From assembly GCF_013116825.1 (NCBI RefSeq), contig NZ_JABFNS010000010.1, positions 1 through 64,000 of the forward strand: a stretch of 64,000 nucleotides of DNA, given 5' to 3'. The DNA comes from Myxococcus xanthus (GTDB lineage Bacteria; Myxococcota; Myxococcia; Myxococcales; Myxococcaceae). Below the pieces are notes generated by a model. It was given only the letters and a program-made list of their open reading frames with translations. It was not told the origin of the DNA and did not search any database. The position numbers were made by a program, and so were the translations under genes. Below, piece by piece: positions 25,482 to 35,600 of the stretch; position 1 is the first letter of the stretch, and the number at the start of each line of letters is the position of its first letter.

Positions 25482-27530
25482 GTGACGCTGTGGTCGCTCA
25501 CTGTTCAAGGTGTGCTGGCCCGCCCCCGAAGCTGGGTGGTGGGGCTGCTGGCGGCAGGCGCGGCGGCGCTGCTGACGCCGGGCGTGTCGTTGATGGGCAC
25601 CATCCATGACGGCACGCGGCGAAGTCTCATCGAGAGCGGCGCGGGGGACCTCCAGGTCTACGCCGCCGCCTCCACGGGAACGCCCCAGGTGGTGGTGGGG
25701 CCAGGGGGCGTCCCGGACCTGCAACCCATTCCGGACTACGGCGCCCTGGAGCCCCGGCTGCGCGACCTCCCCGGCGTCCAGGCGGTGGTGCCGCTGGAGC
25801 TGGGCATGGGCGCTGTGTTCCGAGGCAACGCCCTGGATGAAAAGCTGGCGGTGTTGCGCGAGGCGGCGCGGGCGCCGGCCTCCGAGGAACGGGACGCACG
25901 GCTGCGCCGTCTGGGGGAGGACCTGCGGCTGACGTTGGCGCGCGTGGCGCGCAACGCGGATCGCCGGAGCGAAGCCTTCGCGGAGGAGCCCGCCTTCGCG
26001 GATGACCTGCGCGTGCTGCGGGACGCGGCCGAGCCCCCTTTCTGGGAGCGGCTCACCGAGGATCCACAGGGCCTGCTGGAGGTGCTGGAGAACCGCGTGG
26101 CGCGGCAAGCGGGCGAGGGGGAAGAGCTTCCGGTGGACTACCTGGGCACGGACGTGGCGCGCTTCGCCCGGGCCTTCCCGCGCTTCGAGCTCGTCTCCGG
26201 GCAGCTTCCTCCGCCAGGGACGCGGGGCCTCGTCATGGGGCACGCGACGTACGAGCAGCACTTCAAGCACCCCATCGCCGTGCGCATGGACACGCTGCGC
26301 CGCGAGCGCGAGCGGGGCCTCACGTTGGCGGAGGACGAGCAGCTGCGCACGCTGGTGGAGCGCAACGTCGCGGAGGTGCCGGACCTGGTGGCTCGCCTGG
26401 ACATCGAGCGCGCCACGGCGCTCCAGGCAGGACTGGCCCGCGTGCTGGGCGAGCCGGGCGAACTGGAGGCCCTGCTGGCGCGCTTCCTCTCGGTGGACGA
26501 CGCCAACTTCGACACCCGCTTCGGACAGTTCTACGGGGAGCTGGCGCCCTCGCTGCCGCTGTACCGGCTCAAGCCCGGGGACGTGCTGTCACTGAAGACG
26601 CCGCTGGAGAGCGGCACCGCCGTGCCGGTGCGAGTCTTCGGCACCTTCCGCTTCCGGGGCCTGGGCGGCGACGACGGCCGGGTCAACACCATGAGCGTGG
26701 TGGACCTCGTCACGGCGCGGCACCTGTCTGGCCGCTTCACCCAGGCACAGCAGGACGAGGCGCGGGCGCTGTTCGAGACCTTTGGGATGGAAGGGGAGGC
26801 CATGGCGCCCCCCGAGTCCCTGGACGCCTTCCATCCGCCCGACATCGTGGAGGCGGAGGCGCAGACGGCGCACACCGAACAGGCCCCTGTCTTCGAGCGT
26901 GCTCGGGCCCTGCCGGAGACCTTCTCCGAGGACGAACTCTCACGCGGCACGGTGTTGCAGGCCGCGGTGGTGCTGGCGCCCGGCGCCTCCGCCGAGGACG
27001 TCGCGGCCCGCATCCGCGCGCTGCCCGGTGGTGAAGCCCTGGCCACGGTGGGTTGGCAGGATGCGGGTGGGCTGCTGGGCGGTCTGGTGGTGATGCTCCA
27101 GGCGGTGCTGCTGCTCTTCGCGCTGCTGATGTCCTCCTTCGTCGCGCTGGTCGCCGCTGGAACGCTGTTGCTGCTGGCGCGGGAACGCGTGGCGGAGGTC
27201 GGCACGCTGCGCGCGGTGGGAATGCAACGTCGCGAGGTCTTCACCTCGCTGCTGCTGGAAGGGTCGCTGCTGGGCGGTATCGGCAGCGTCCTGGGCGCGG
27301 TGCTGGGCGCGGCGCTGCTGTGGCTCGCGACCGGAGACGGCGTGGCGGTGGAGGATGGCTCCCTGCAGTTCTTCCTGGGCGGGCCGGTGCTGCGCCCGGC
27401 GCTGGCGCTGGGCGGAACCGTGGCCGTGGTGGTGGCGGTGACGGCCGTGGTGCTGCTGGCGACGCTGGTGCCGGCCTGGCGAGGCAGCGCGGTGGCGCCC
27501 ATCGAAGCCATGCGGAAGGGCGAGGGCTGA
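25482..27530 (+). CDS. FtsX/MacB-type ABC permease with very large periplasmic domain
   Basis: The 682-aa protein has one N-terminal span (about 18-40), a periplasmic domain of about 500 residues and a C-terminal FtsX domain of three spans. The FtsX domain carries LLLLARERVAEVGTLRAVGM and ends in VPAWRGSAVAPIEAMRKGEG, typical of LolC/E and MacB mechanotransmission permeases. GTG 25482 has GAGGAG about six bases upstream. It is followed after 4 nt by a second permease. No ATPase gene is adjacent, so it must use one encoded elsewhere. A role in moving lipid or lipoprotein material, or the metabolite, to the outer membrane is inferred. Confidence 0.85.
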   Translation: MTLWSLTVQGVLARPRSWVVGLLAAGAAALLTPGVSLMGTIHDGTRRSLIESGAGDLQVYAAASTGTPQVVVGPGGVPDLQPIPDYGALEPRLRDLPGVQAVVPLELGMGAVFRGNALDEKLAVLREAARAPASEERDARLRRLGEDLRLTLARVARNADRRSEAFAEEPAFADDLRVLRDAAEPPFWERLTEDPQGLLEVLENRVARQAGEGEELPVDYLGTDVARFARAFPRFELVSGQLPPPGTRGLVMGHATYEQHFKHPIAVRMDTLRRERERGLTLAEDEQLRTLVERNVAEVPDLVARLDIERATALQAGLARVLGEPGELEALLARFLSVDDANFDTRFGQFYGELAPSLPLYRLKPGDVLSLKTPLESGTAVPVRVFGTFRFRGLGGDDGRVNTMSVVDLVTARHLSGRFTQAQQDEARALFETFGMEGEAMAPPESLDAFHPPDIVEAEAQTAHTEQAPVFERARALPETFSEDELSRGTVLQAAVVLAPGASAEDVAARIRALPGGEALATVGWQDAGGLLGGLVVMLQAVLLLFALLMSSFVALVAAGTLLLLARERVAEVGTLRAVGMQRREVFTSLLLEGSLLGGIGSVLGAVLGAALLWLATGDGVAVEDGSLQFFLGGPVLRPALALGGTVAVVVAVTAVVLLATLVPAWRGSAVAPIEAMRKGEG

Positions 27531-27534
27531 ACCG

Positions 27535-28827
27535 ATGCGCGCGCTTCTCCAAATTGCCTTCCGAAACCTCCTGGCCCACCGCGAGCGGGGACTGTTGCTG
27601 CTCATCGTGCTCGCGGGCGCCAGCGCCGTGCTGGTGGGCGTGATGTCCGTGAGCGCGGGCGTCGCCCGGGCGCAGCGCGAGGCCGTGCGGACCTTCCTCG
27701 CGGGCGACCTCAACATCGGGGGCTACTTCAAGGAGCATCCCGACTCCATCTTCCCCGTGGTGGGGGACACCTCGCGGGTTCGCTCCGTCCTCCAACCGCA
27801 CGTGCCCGCGGAGTGCCAGGTGCGCGAGCGGGGCCGGGGCTCGGCCACCGCGGGCGCGGGACGGCACCGCGTGCGCTCGTACCTGATGAGCCTGGACATC
27901 GCGGCCGAGGGCACCGCGGGCTTCCGGGTGCGCGCCGGCTCGTTGGAAGCCCTCGCGCAGCCGCGCACGGTGGCGCTGTCCACGTCGCTGGCGGAGCGGC
28001 TCCAGGTGGAGGTGGGCGAGCTGGCCACGCTCTTCGTGCAGATGCCGGGCGGCAAGCGCAACGCGGTGGACGTGGAGGTGGTGGCCCTGCTGGAGCGCGC
28101 GGGTGTCCTGGGCGAGTCCGCGGGGTTGCTGGTGTCCAACGCGATGCTGCGCGAGCTGTATGGCTTCCGTCCGGACTCGGCCAGCGTGATTCAGCTCCTC
28201 TGCGGCGACGGCACGGAGTTGGAGCCGCTGGCGGGGACGCTGCGTGGCGCGCTCCAGAAGGCCGGCTACGAGGTGCTGCCGCCCGCGCACGAGGCCTACG
28301 GCGACAAGCTGGGGCCCCTGCTGCGCGAGGGCTGGGCGGGCCAGAAGCTGGACGTGAGCACCTGGGAGGACGAGGCGGCCTTCCTCGACTTCGTGGGCCA
28401 GGGACTGGGGCTGCTGCTGGTGTTGGTGGGCGCGGTGGTGTTCGGCGTCGTGGTGGTGGGCCTCTTCGTCTCGCTCAATGTGTCGGTCCGCGAGCGCACG
28501 CGGGAGATTGGAACGCTGCGGGCCATGGGCATGCAGCGCCGCTCGCTGGTGGCCGCCTTCATGCTGGAGGGGCTGCTGGTGGGGTGGGCGGCCTCGCTCG
28601 TGGGCGCTGGCATGGCGGCGGGGCTGGGGCTGCTCCTGCGCGACGTGCTGCCAGTGCCGGACGCGCTCTCCACCCTGTTCTTCAGCGGCACGTTGCCGCT
28701 GGCGCCCACCCTGGGGCACGTGGTGGCCGCGGTGCTCCTGGTGACGCTGGGCGCGGGCCTGGCTTCCATCGTCCCGGCTTTCCGGGCCGCTTCGCTTCCT
28801 CCTCGTTCCGCCATGGAGTCCTTGTGA
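27535..28827 (+). CDS. FtsX/LolE-type ABC permease
   Basis: The 430-aa partner of the preceding permease has an N-terminal span, a periplasmic domain of about 250 aa and a C-terminal FtsX domain. That domain contains SLNVSVRERTREIGTLRAMG and the terminal VPAFRAASLPPRSAMESL. Lengths match LolC/LolE (about 400 aa). Its stop overlaps the next start by one base. The two permeases could form a heterodimer. The regulator and ATPase are not in the window unless the ABC-2 ATPase is shared, which would be unusual. Confidence 0.87.
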   Translation: MRALLQIAFRNLLAHRERGLLLLIVLAGASAVLVGVMSVSAGVARAQREAVRTFLAGDLNIGGYFKEHPDSIFPVVGDTSRVRSVLQPHVPAECQVRERGRGSATAGAGRHRVRSYLMSLDIAAEGTAGFRVRAGSLEALAQPRTVALSTSLAERLQVEVGELATLFVQMPGGKRNAVDVEVVALLERAGVLGESAGLLVSNAMLRELYGFRPDSASVIQLLCGDGTELEPLAGTLRGALQKAGYEVLPPAHEAYGDKLGPLLREGWAGQKLDVSTWEDEAAFLDFVGQGLGLLLVLVGAVVFGVVVVGLFVSLNVSVRERTREIGTLRAMGMQRRSLVAAFMLEGLLVGWAASLVGAGMAAGLGLLLRDVLPVPDALSTLFFSGTLPLAPTLGHVVAAVLLVTLGAGLASIVPAFRAASLPPRSAMESL

Positions 28828-29606
28828 TGAACGCACGACGCCCGCTGTCCGTCCTGTTGCTCGGCTGGACCCTGCTGCTTCCGGCGGTGGCGCTCGCGGA
28901 GGCCGAGCCCAGGCTGGCGCCCGATGCGCTGCTGCGCCACATCGACGAGAAGATGTCCTTCACCAGCGACTATAAGGGCGTCATCCGCCTCTATGAGACG
29001 CGCAAGGACGGCGCCAAGCGGGCCATGGAGGTCCATGTCTACCGGCGCGAGGCCGACAACGACTTGCTCTTCCTTTCCACCAAGCCGCGGCACCTCGCGG
29101 GCATGGGGACGCTGCGCATCGGCCGCAACCTGTGGGACTACGAGGCGACGACGGGCTCGTGGCGGCGCAACACCCAGCGCACCAACCTGCTCAACACCTT
29201 CACCTGCGAGGCGGACTTCGACCGCTCGCGGCTGGCCGAGGACTACGCCGGCAAGGACGAGGGCGACGACACCGTCAACGGCGTGGCGTACCGCAAGCTG
29301 CTGCTGACGGCGAAGAACGACCAGGTGACGTTCCCGCTGATGCGCATCTGGGTGGACCCGCAGAACAACATCGTCAAGAAGGTGGGCTACACCGCGTCCG
29401 GCCGCACGCTGCGCACCGACATCGTGCGCAGCTACCAGCGCATCAAGGATCCGCTCTCCGGCAAGCATGTCCTCCACTACAAGGAAGTGCTGGAGACGGA
29501 GGAGCAGGAAGGCACGCAGATGGTGGTCCGCTACGACGAGGTGGTGTTGGCGCCGCTGGACGCCAACATCTTCACCAAGGCGTGGCTGGAGAGCCGCCTG
29601 CGCTGA
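28827..29606 (+). CDS. Periplasmic outer-membrane lipoprotein-sorting protein (LolA-like)
   Basis: The 259-aa protein has a cleavable signal peptide (cut near VALAEA). Its mature part has the half-barrel lipoprotein-sorting signature: YKGVIRLYETRKDG, LLFLSTKPRHLAGMGTLR, LWDYEATTGSWRRN and MRIWVDPQNNIVKKV. Such proteins carry hydrophobic cargo across the periplasm. It is coupled to the LolE-like permease (TGATG overlap) and converges on the end of the NRPS gene, with stops adjacent. Together with the two permeases and the barrel at 46450-48387 it fits an envelope lipid or lipoprotein traffic set. Confidence 0.85.
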   Translation: MNARRPLSVLLLGWTLLLPAVALAEAEPRLAPDALLRHIDEKMSFTSDYKGVIRLYETRKDGAKRAMEVHVYRREADNDLLFLSTKPRHLAGMGTLRIGRNLWDYEATTGSWRRNTQRTNLLNTFTCEADFDRSRLAEDYAGKDEGDDTVNGVAYRKLLLTAKNDQVTFPLMRIWVDPQNNIVKKVGYTASGRTLRTDIVRSYQRIKDPLSGKHVLHYKEVLETEEQEGTQMVVRYDEVVLAPLDANIFTKAWLESRLR

Positions 29607-32600
29607 TTAGCCTCCCTGCCGCTTCAGCACCGCCAGGAGGTGGTTCGCCAACTCCTGGACGCAGGGCTGCTGGAGCGTGCCGAAGTGGGAGCTGGCCAGC
29701 GGCACCACGTCGAGCTGCTCGCGCGTCAGGTGCCGCTCCCATCCCAGCGTGTCTCCGTGCAGGGCCCGTGACGGCGCGCTCGTGAAGAGCTGCACCCGGG
29801 CGCGTACGGACGGCACCTTCCAGCCCACCACCTGCGGCACCAGCACCTCGCCCAGCACGTGCCAGATGCGGCGCAGGTCGGCGGCGCGAGAGTGGGGGGC
29901 CAGCATGCCCAGCTCACGGCCCAGCGCCGTCACCCGCTCCCAGCGCGCGGCGTCGTCCAGCGGGGCCAGCTCCGCCTCCAGCGTGGCGTCCAGGACGCCG
30001 AACTCCTCCGCCATGGAGCGCACCGGGTCCTCCGCCGACCCCTGGGGCCCTTCCACCGCGGGCAGGGCATCCACCAGGGCCAGCAGCTCCACGGTTTCGC
30101 CCTGCGCCTCCAGCGCCGCCGCGACGCCCAGCGCCGGGTACCCGCCGAACGAGTAGCCCGCGAAGCGGTAGGGGCCGTGTGGCTGCACTTCCTGGATGTC
30201 CCGCACGTACGCGGCGATGCGCGCGTCGAAGGTGGCGTGGCCGTGCTTCGACTGCGTCTCGGGGGCCTGGACGCCGTAGCACCGCAGGCCGGGCTCCAGC
30301 AGCGGGGTGAGGTTCCGGTAGTAGTGCAGCTCGCCGTCGGCGGGGTGGAACACGAAGAAGGGCGGCGCTGACTTCGGCGTCTGCTTGCCGGAGAGGGACA
30401 CCACGCTGGAGCGCGGGGGCCCTTCGGCCAGCAGCTCATGCACGGCATCGGCCGTCTCACGGAACACCGGGTACTGGAAGAGCGTGGCCAGGGGGACGGG
30501 CACGCCCAGCTCCTCCTCCAGCCGGCTCAGCAGCCGCATCGCGAGGATGGAGTCGCCGCCCACCTGGAAGAAGTCATCACCCGCGCCGATGTCCGTGCGC
30601 CCCAGCACCTCGCGCCACAGCCGCTCCATGGCCATCTCCAGCGTGGTGCGGAAGGGCGTCTCCAGGTGCTCGCCCGGAGTCTCCTGCGCGGGCGGCACGG
30701 CAGGCTGCGCGGACAGGTCTGGCAGTGCCTGCCGGTCCACCTTGCCGTTGGCGTTGATGGGCAGCGCCTCCAGGACGACGAGGGCCGCGGGCACCATGTA
30801 CGAGGGCAGCCGCGCCGCGACGTGCTCACGCAGCGCGTCCGCGCGCACATGCTGGGGCGGTGCCTGGAGGAACGCCTGGAGCTGCGTCTGTCCGGAGCCG
30901 CCGGCACGCGCCAGCACCACGGCTTCCTCGACGCCTGGGAACTGACGCAAGCAGGCCTCGATTTCGGCCAGCTCGACGCGGAAGCCTCGAATCTTGATTT
31001 GATGGTCCGCGCGGCCGAGGAAGCGCAGCCGCCCGTCCGGCAGCATCCGGGCCAGGTCACCCGTGTGGTACATGCGCGCGCCGGGCTCGGTGGCGAAGGG
31101 GTCGGGGATGAAGCGCTCGGCGGTCAGGTCCGGAGCGCCCAGGTAGCCCCGAGCCGGTGCCGCGCCGCCGATGTACACGCGCCCGGGCAGCCCTGGCAGC
31201 ACCGGCTCCAGGTGCTCGTCGAGCAGGTGGATGCGCACGCGCGAGATGGGCCGGCCGATGGGGAAGGTGGCGTCGGTGCCCAGTCCCTCGGCGCCCGGGA
31301 TGTCACAGGTGGCGGAGGTAATCGTGCACTCGGTGGGGCCGTAGACGTTGAGCCACGGTGCATGGCCACCGCCCACGCGCACCCAGGCTTCATACGTCTC
31401 GCGCTTGAGCACGTCGCCACCGGGTGCCAGCAGGCGCAGCCGCGCGGGCACTCGCTGGCCGTGGGACTCCATCTGGCGAATCCACTCCTCGATGTACGTG
31501 GGGGGCAGGCTGATGAGGGTGATGTCCGTCTCCTCCAGGTACGGCGTCATGACGTGCGCGGGCACCAGTCCGCTGCGCATCACCACCGTGGCGCCCACCA
31601 CGAGCGGCGGGTAGAGGTCCTCCGCCGCCGCGTCGAAGCTGAGCGGCGCGAACTGGAGCATCCGGTCGCCCGGGCGCAAGCCGAAGCGCGCGGCCAGAGC
31701 GACGTTGTGGTTCACCACGCTGCGGTGCTCCACCATGACGCCCTTGGGCTCGCCGGTGGAGCCCGACGTGAAGACGATGTACGCCACTTGCGAGGCCGCG
31801 ACGTGCCGGGGGCCGGGCTCCAGGTCCTCGGCGATGTGCGCGGGCTGGGGCGGCACCTCCACGTCGTGCACCAGGCCCGCGTGTGCCTCCAGCGCCTCGG
31901 CATCCACCCACAGCCGCTGCACGCCTGAGCGCGTCAGCACCGAGCGCTTGCGAGGCTCCGGCCACCCGGCGTCCAGCGGGACGTAGGCGCCACCCGCCTT
32001 GAGGATACCCAGCAGCGCGGCCATGCCCTGGTTGGAGGGCTCCATCACCACGCCCACGCGCTCTTCGGGCTGCATGCCCCGGGAGAGCAGGCGCGCGGCC
32101 AGCGCGTTGGCGCGGGCGTTGAGCTCCGCGTAGCTCCACGTCGAATCACCATGGGCCACGGCGGGGGCGTGTGGCGAGCGGCGCACCTGCGCCTCGAAGA
32201 GCGTGTGGATGCAGGCGCCCTCTGGAATGACCTGCGGGCCACCATTCAACGTGGCCAGCACCTGCGCGCGCTGCTGCGAGGACAGCAGCGACAGCCGGGT
32301 CAGAGGCGCGTCCGGGGTGCGCACGGCCTCGGTGAGCAGTTGCTCGAAGGCGCGGGCCATGCGCTGCGCCGTGGCGGAGGTGAAGAGGGCGCTGTCGGTG
32401 GCGAGGAAGCCCAGCGTCCCGCCCTCGGGCCGTTCGATGAGGTGCAGCACCACGTCGTAGGCGGGGAAGATGCTCTCGCCGTCCAGGTACGTGGTCCCCA
32501 GTCCGTTGAAGGACAGGGATGCGGGGCTGTCCAGCAGCAGCAGGGCCTGGGCCAGCGGCGGGGCGGTGCGAGGCGCATCCGGCTGCACCGCGTCCGCGAT

Positions 32601-35600
32601 GCGCTTGAAGGGGACTTCCTGGCTCGCCGTGGCGTGCCCCACCACGTCCCAGGCGCGGCGCAGGAGCGCGCGGAAGGACGGCGTGCCCGCCACCTCGGTG
32701 CACAGCGGCAGCACGTTGGCGAAGTAGCCCACCTGCCGCTCGGCGCCCGGCAGCACGCGGCCCGAGAAGGGTGACGCGACGACGACGTGCGGCTGTGAGC
32801 TGAGGCGGTGCAGCCACAGCTGCATCAGCGCGAGCACCGCGGTGAAGGGAGACACGCCCTCGCGGCGGGCCAGCGCGTGGAGCGCCGACATCGCCTCGGA
32901 GTCGAGGGACAGGGGCTCCGGCCGCATGTTCGCGTTCAGCGCGGGCGCGCGGCGAGGGAAGTCCAGCGGCAGGTCGAGGACGGACGGCGCGTGTGCCAGC
33001 GCGGCCTTCCATGAGGCCACGGCGGCATCCACTTCGAGCAGGTGCTTGGGGCTCCGCTGCCAGAGCGCGAAGTCCGCATACGTCCGCGCCGCCGGAGGCA
33101 GCAGCGGCGTGGTGCGCGCGTGGGCTGTGGTTCCGGCCCAGGCCTGAGCGAGTTCCTCCAGGAAGGCCCCCATCCCGATGCCGTCGTTGACCAGATGGCT
33201 CATGGACGCGACGAGCACATGGCGCGTGCCATGGGCGTCCAGCCGTGCCAGTTCGAAGCGGTACAGCGGGCCCTGGTCCACGGCGAAGGGCTCGCGGTCA
33301 TGCCGGGTGGCGATGGCGCGCGCGGCGTCCAGGGCCTCAGCGGCGGACAGGTGGGACAGGTCCGTCTGCACGAGCACCGGCCGGATGACGGGATGCTCCT
33401 GGGTGAAGACGGCTCCGTGCTCCAGTCGGAAGGTGGTGCGCAGCGTGGCGTTGCGCTCCAGCACGGCTTCCAGGGCGGCCTCCAGACACGCGACGTCCAG
33501 CGTGCCGTCGAGCACCAGCGCGGCGACGACGACGAAGGGCGGCGCCTCCGGGAGCTGCATCGCGTACCAGAGGCGCTCCTGCACCAGCGACGCGGGGATG
33601 CGCTCCGGCCGCGCCTGGGGCATGGACTCCACACGCTCCGAGACCTTGGGGGACGCATCGATACGGGCCGCGAGCGCCGCCAGTGTGGGCGTGGCGAACA
33701 GCGTGGCCACGGGCAGCTCGACGCCCAACCGCTCCCGGACACGCGAGGCGAGCTGGACGGACAACAGCGAGTGGCCTCCCAACTCAAAAAAGTCGTCCCG
33801 GGCACCCACTCGCTGCACGCCCAGCAGCTCCTCCCAGAGCTGAGCCAGGGCGTGCTCGGTGGGTGTGGACGGCGAAACGAAGTCCTCGTCCGACGCCGCG
33901 GGGGCTTCCGGCGCGGGCAGTGCCTCCCGGTCCACCTTGCCATTGGCCGTCAGCGGAAGCCGAGCCAGCGCGACGAGCGCGGAGGGCACCATGTGTGCGG
34001 GAAGCCGCTGTGCCAGTGATGCGCGCAGGGGCTCCGTCTCTGGCACCTCGTCGTGGCCGGTGACGTAGCCCACCAGCCGGGGGCCCGTGGTGCCGTCCTC
34101 ACGGAGGACCACCACCGCGGCAGCGACACCCGGCAGCTCGATGAGCGCGGCCTCCACCTCGCCCGGCTCCACGCGGTGGCCACGCACCTTCACCTGGAAG
34201 TCCACGCGGCCCAGGTACTCCAGCACGTTCGACGGACGCAGACGCACCCGGTCGCCGGTGCGGTACATCCGCGCGCCCGGAACGGAGGAGAACGGGTCTG
34301 GCACGAAGCGCTCGGCGGTGAGCTCGGGCCTGCGCCAATACCCACGCGCGACGCCTTCGCCTCCGATGTAGAGCTCGCCAGGGACACCCGCGGGCACCGG
34401 CCTGAGGGCGGCGTCCAGGACATAGAGGCGCGTGTTGGCGATGGGGCGGCCAATGGGCACCGCGCCTTCCACCGGCGTGTCTGCCTCCACGGTGTAGACG
34501 CAGCAGCCCACCACCGTCTCCGTGGGGCCGTACTCGTTGATGAGCCGCGTGCCCGGCGCGTGCTGCCGCCAGGGCTCCACGGTGGCGGAGGTGAGCGCCT
34601 CGCCACCGATGACGAAGGCGCGGGTATGGCCCGCGCGCGCCTCGGGCGGAAGCTGTGCGGCCAGCATCTGCAGGTGCGCAGGCGTCAGCTTCACCAGGCT
34701 GAAGTCCGCGCTCGTGCGGAGCGCGGTGGCCAGGCCGTCCACGCCGTCCTCTTCCGGAACGAGCGTCACGGGCCTGCCCGCGGTGAGCGGCAGCAGCAGG
34801 CTGGTGATGGTGAGGTCGAAGGCCAGTGAGGAATGAACGGGGGCGCCCGCGCCGTCATCGACGGCATACGCCTTCCGGGCCCAGTGCAGGTAGTTCACCA
34901 CGCCCCGGTGCTCCACCATGACGCCCTTGGGCCGCCCGGTGCTGCCGGAGGTGTAGATGAGGTAGGCGAGGTCCTCCGCCGAAGCGGCGGATTCGAGCGT
35001 CGCGTCCGACTCACGCCCGGCGGTGCGCTCCCATTCGGAGTCCAGGCACAGCACGAGCGCCTGCGAGACGGGCAGCGTGTCCGCCACCGCGTCCTCGGTG
35101 ACGAGCACGGGCGCGCCGGTGTCCTCCAGCAGGAAGCTCAGCCGGGCAGGTGGCTGGGACGCATCCATCGGAACATAGGCGCCTCCCGCCTTCAGCACGC
35201 CGAGCACCGCCACGACCATGTCCACGGAACGGCGGAGGCACAGGCCCACCAGCGTCTGGCTCCGGACGCCCATCCGCCGCAGGTACCGCGCGAGCTGGTT
35301 GGCACGTGCATCCAGTTGGCCGTAGGTCATCACGTCCCCGTCGTGCAGGACGGCGGGGGCATCCGGCGCGCGCGCGGCCTGGGCCTCGAACAGCGCATGG
35401 ACGGTGTGCTCGCGCGGGAAGTCCGCGCCCGTGTCGTTCCACGTCCGGAGCAGGTGCACTCGCTCATTCGCGGGCAGCAGCTCCAGCGCGGCCACCGCGG
35501 TGTCCGGCGCTTCCAGCGCGTGCTCGAGCAACCGGACGTAATGTCCCATGAGTCGCTGTGCGGTGGTGGGCTCGAACAGCTCGGTGCCGTAGCGCAGCGC

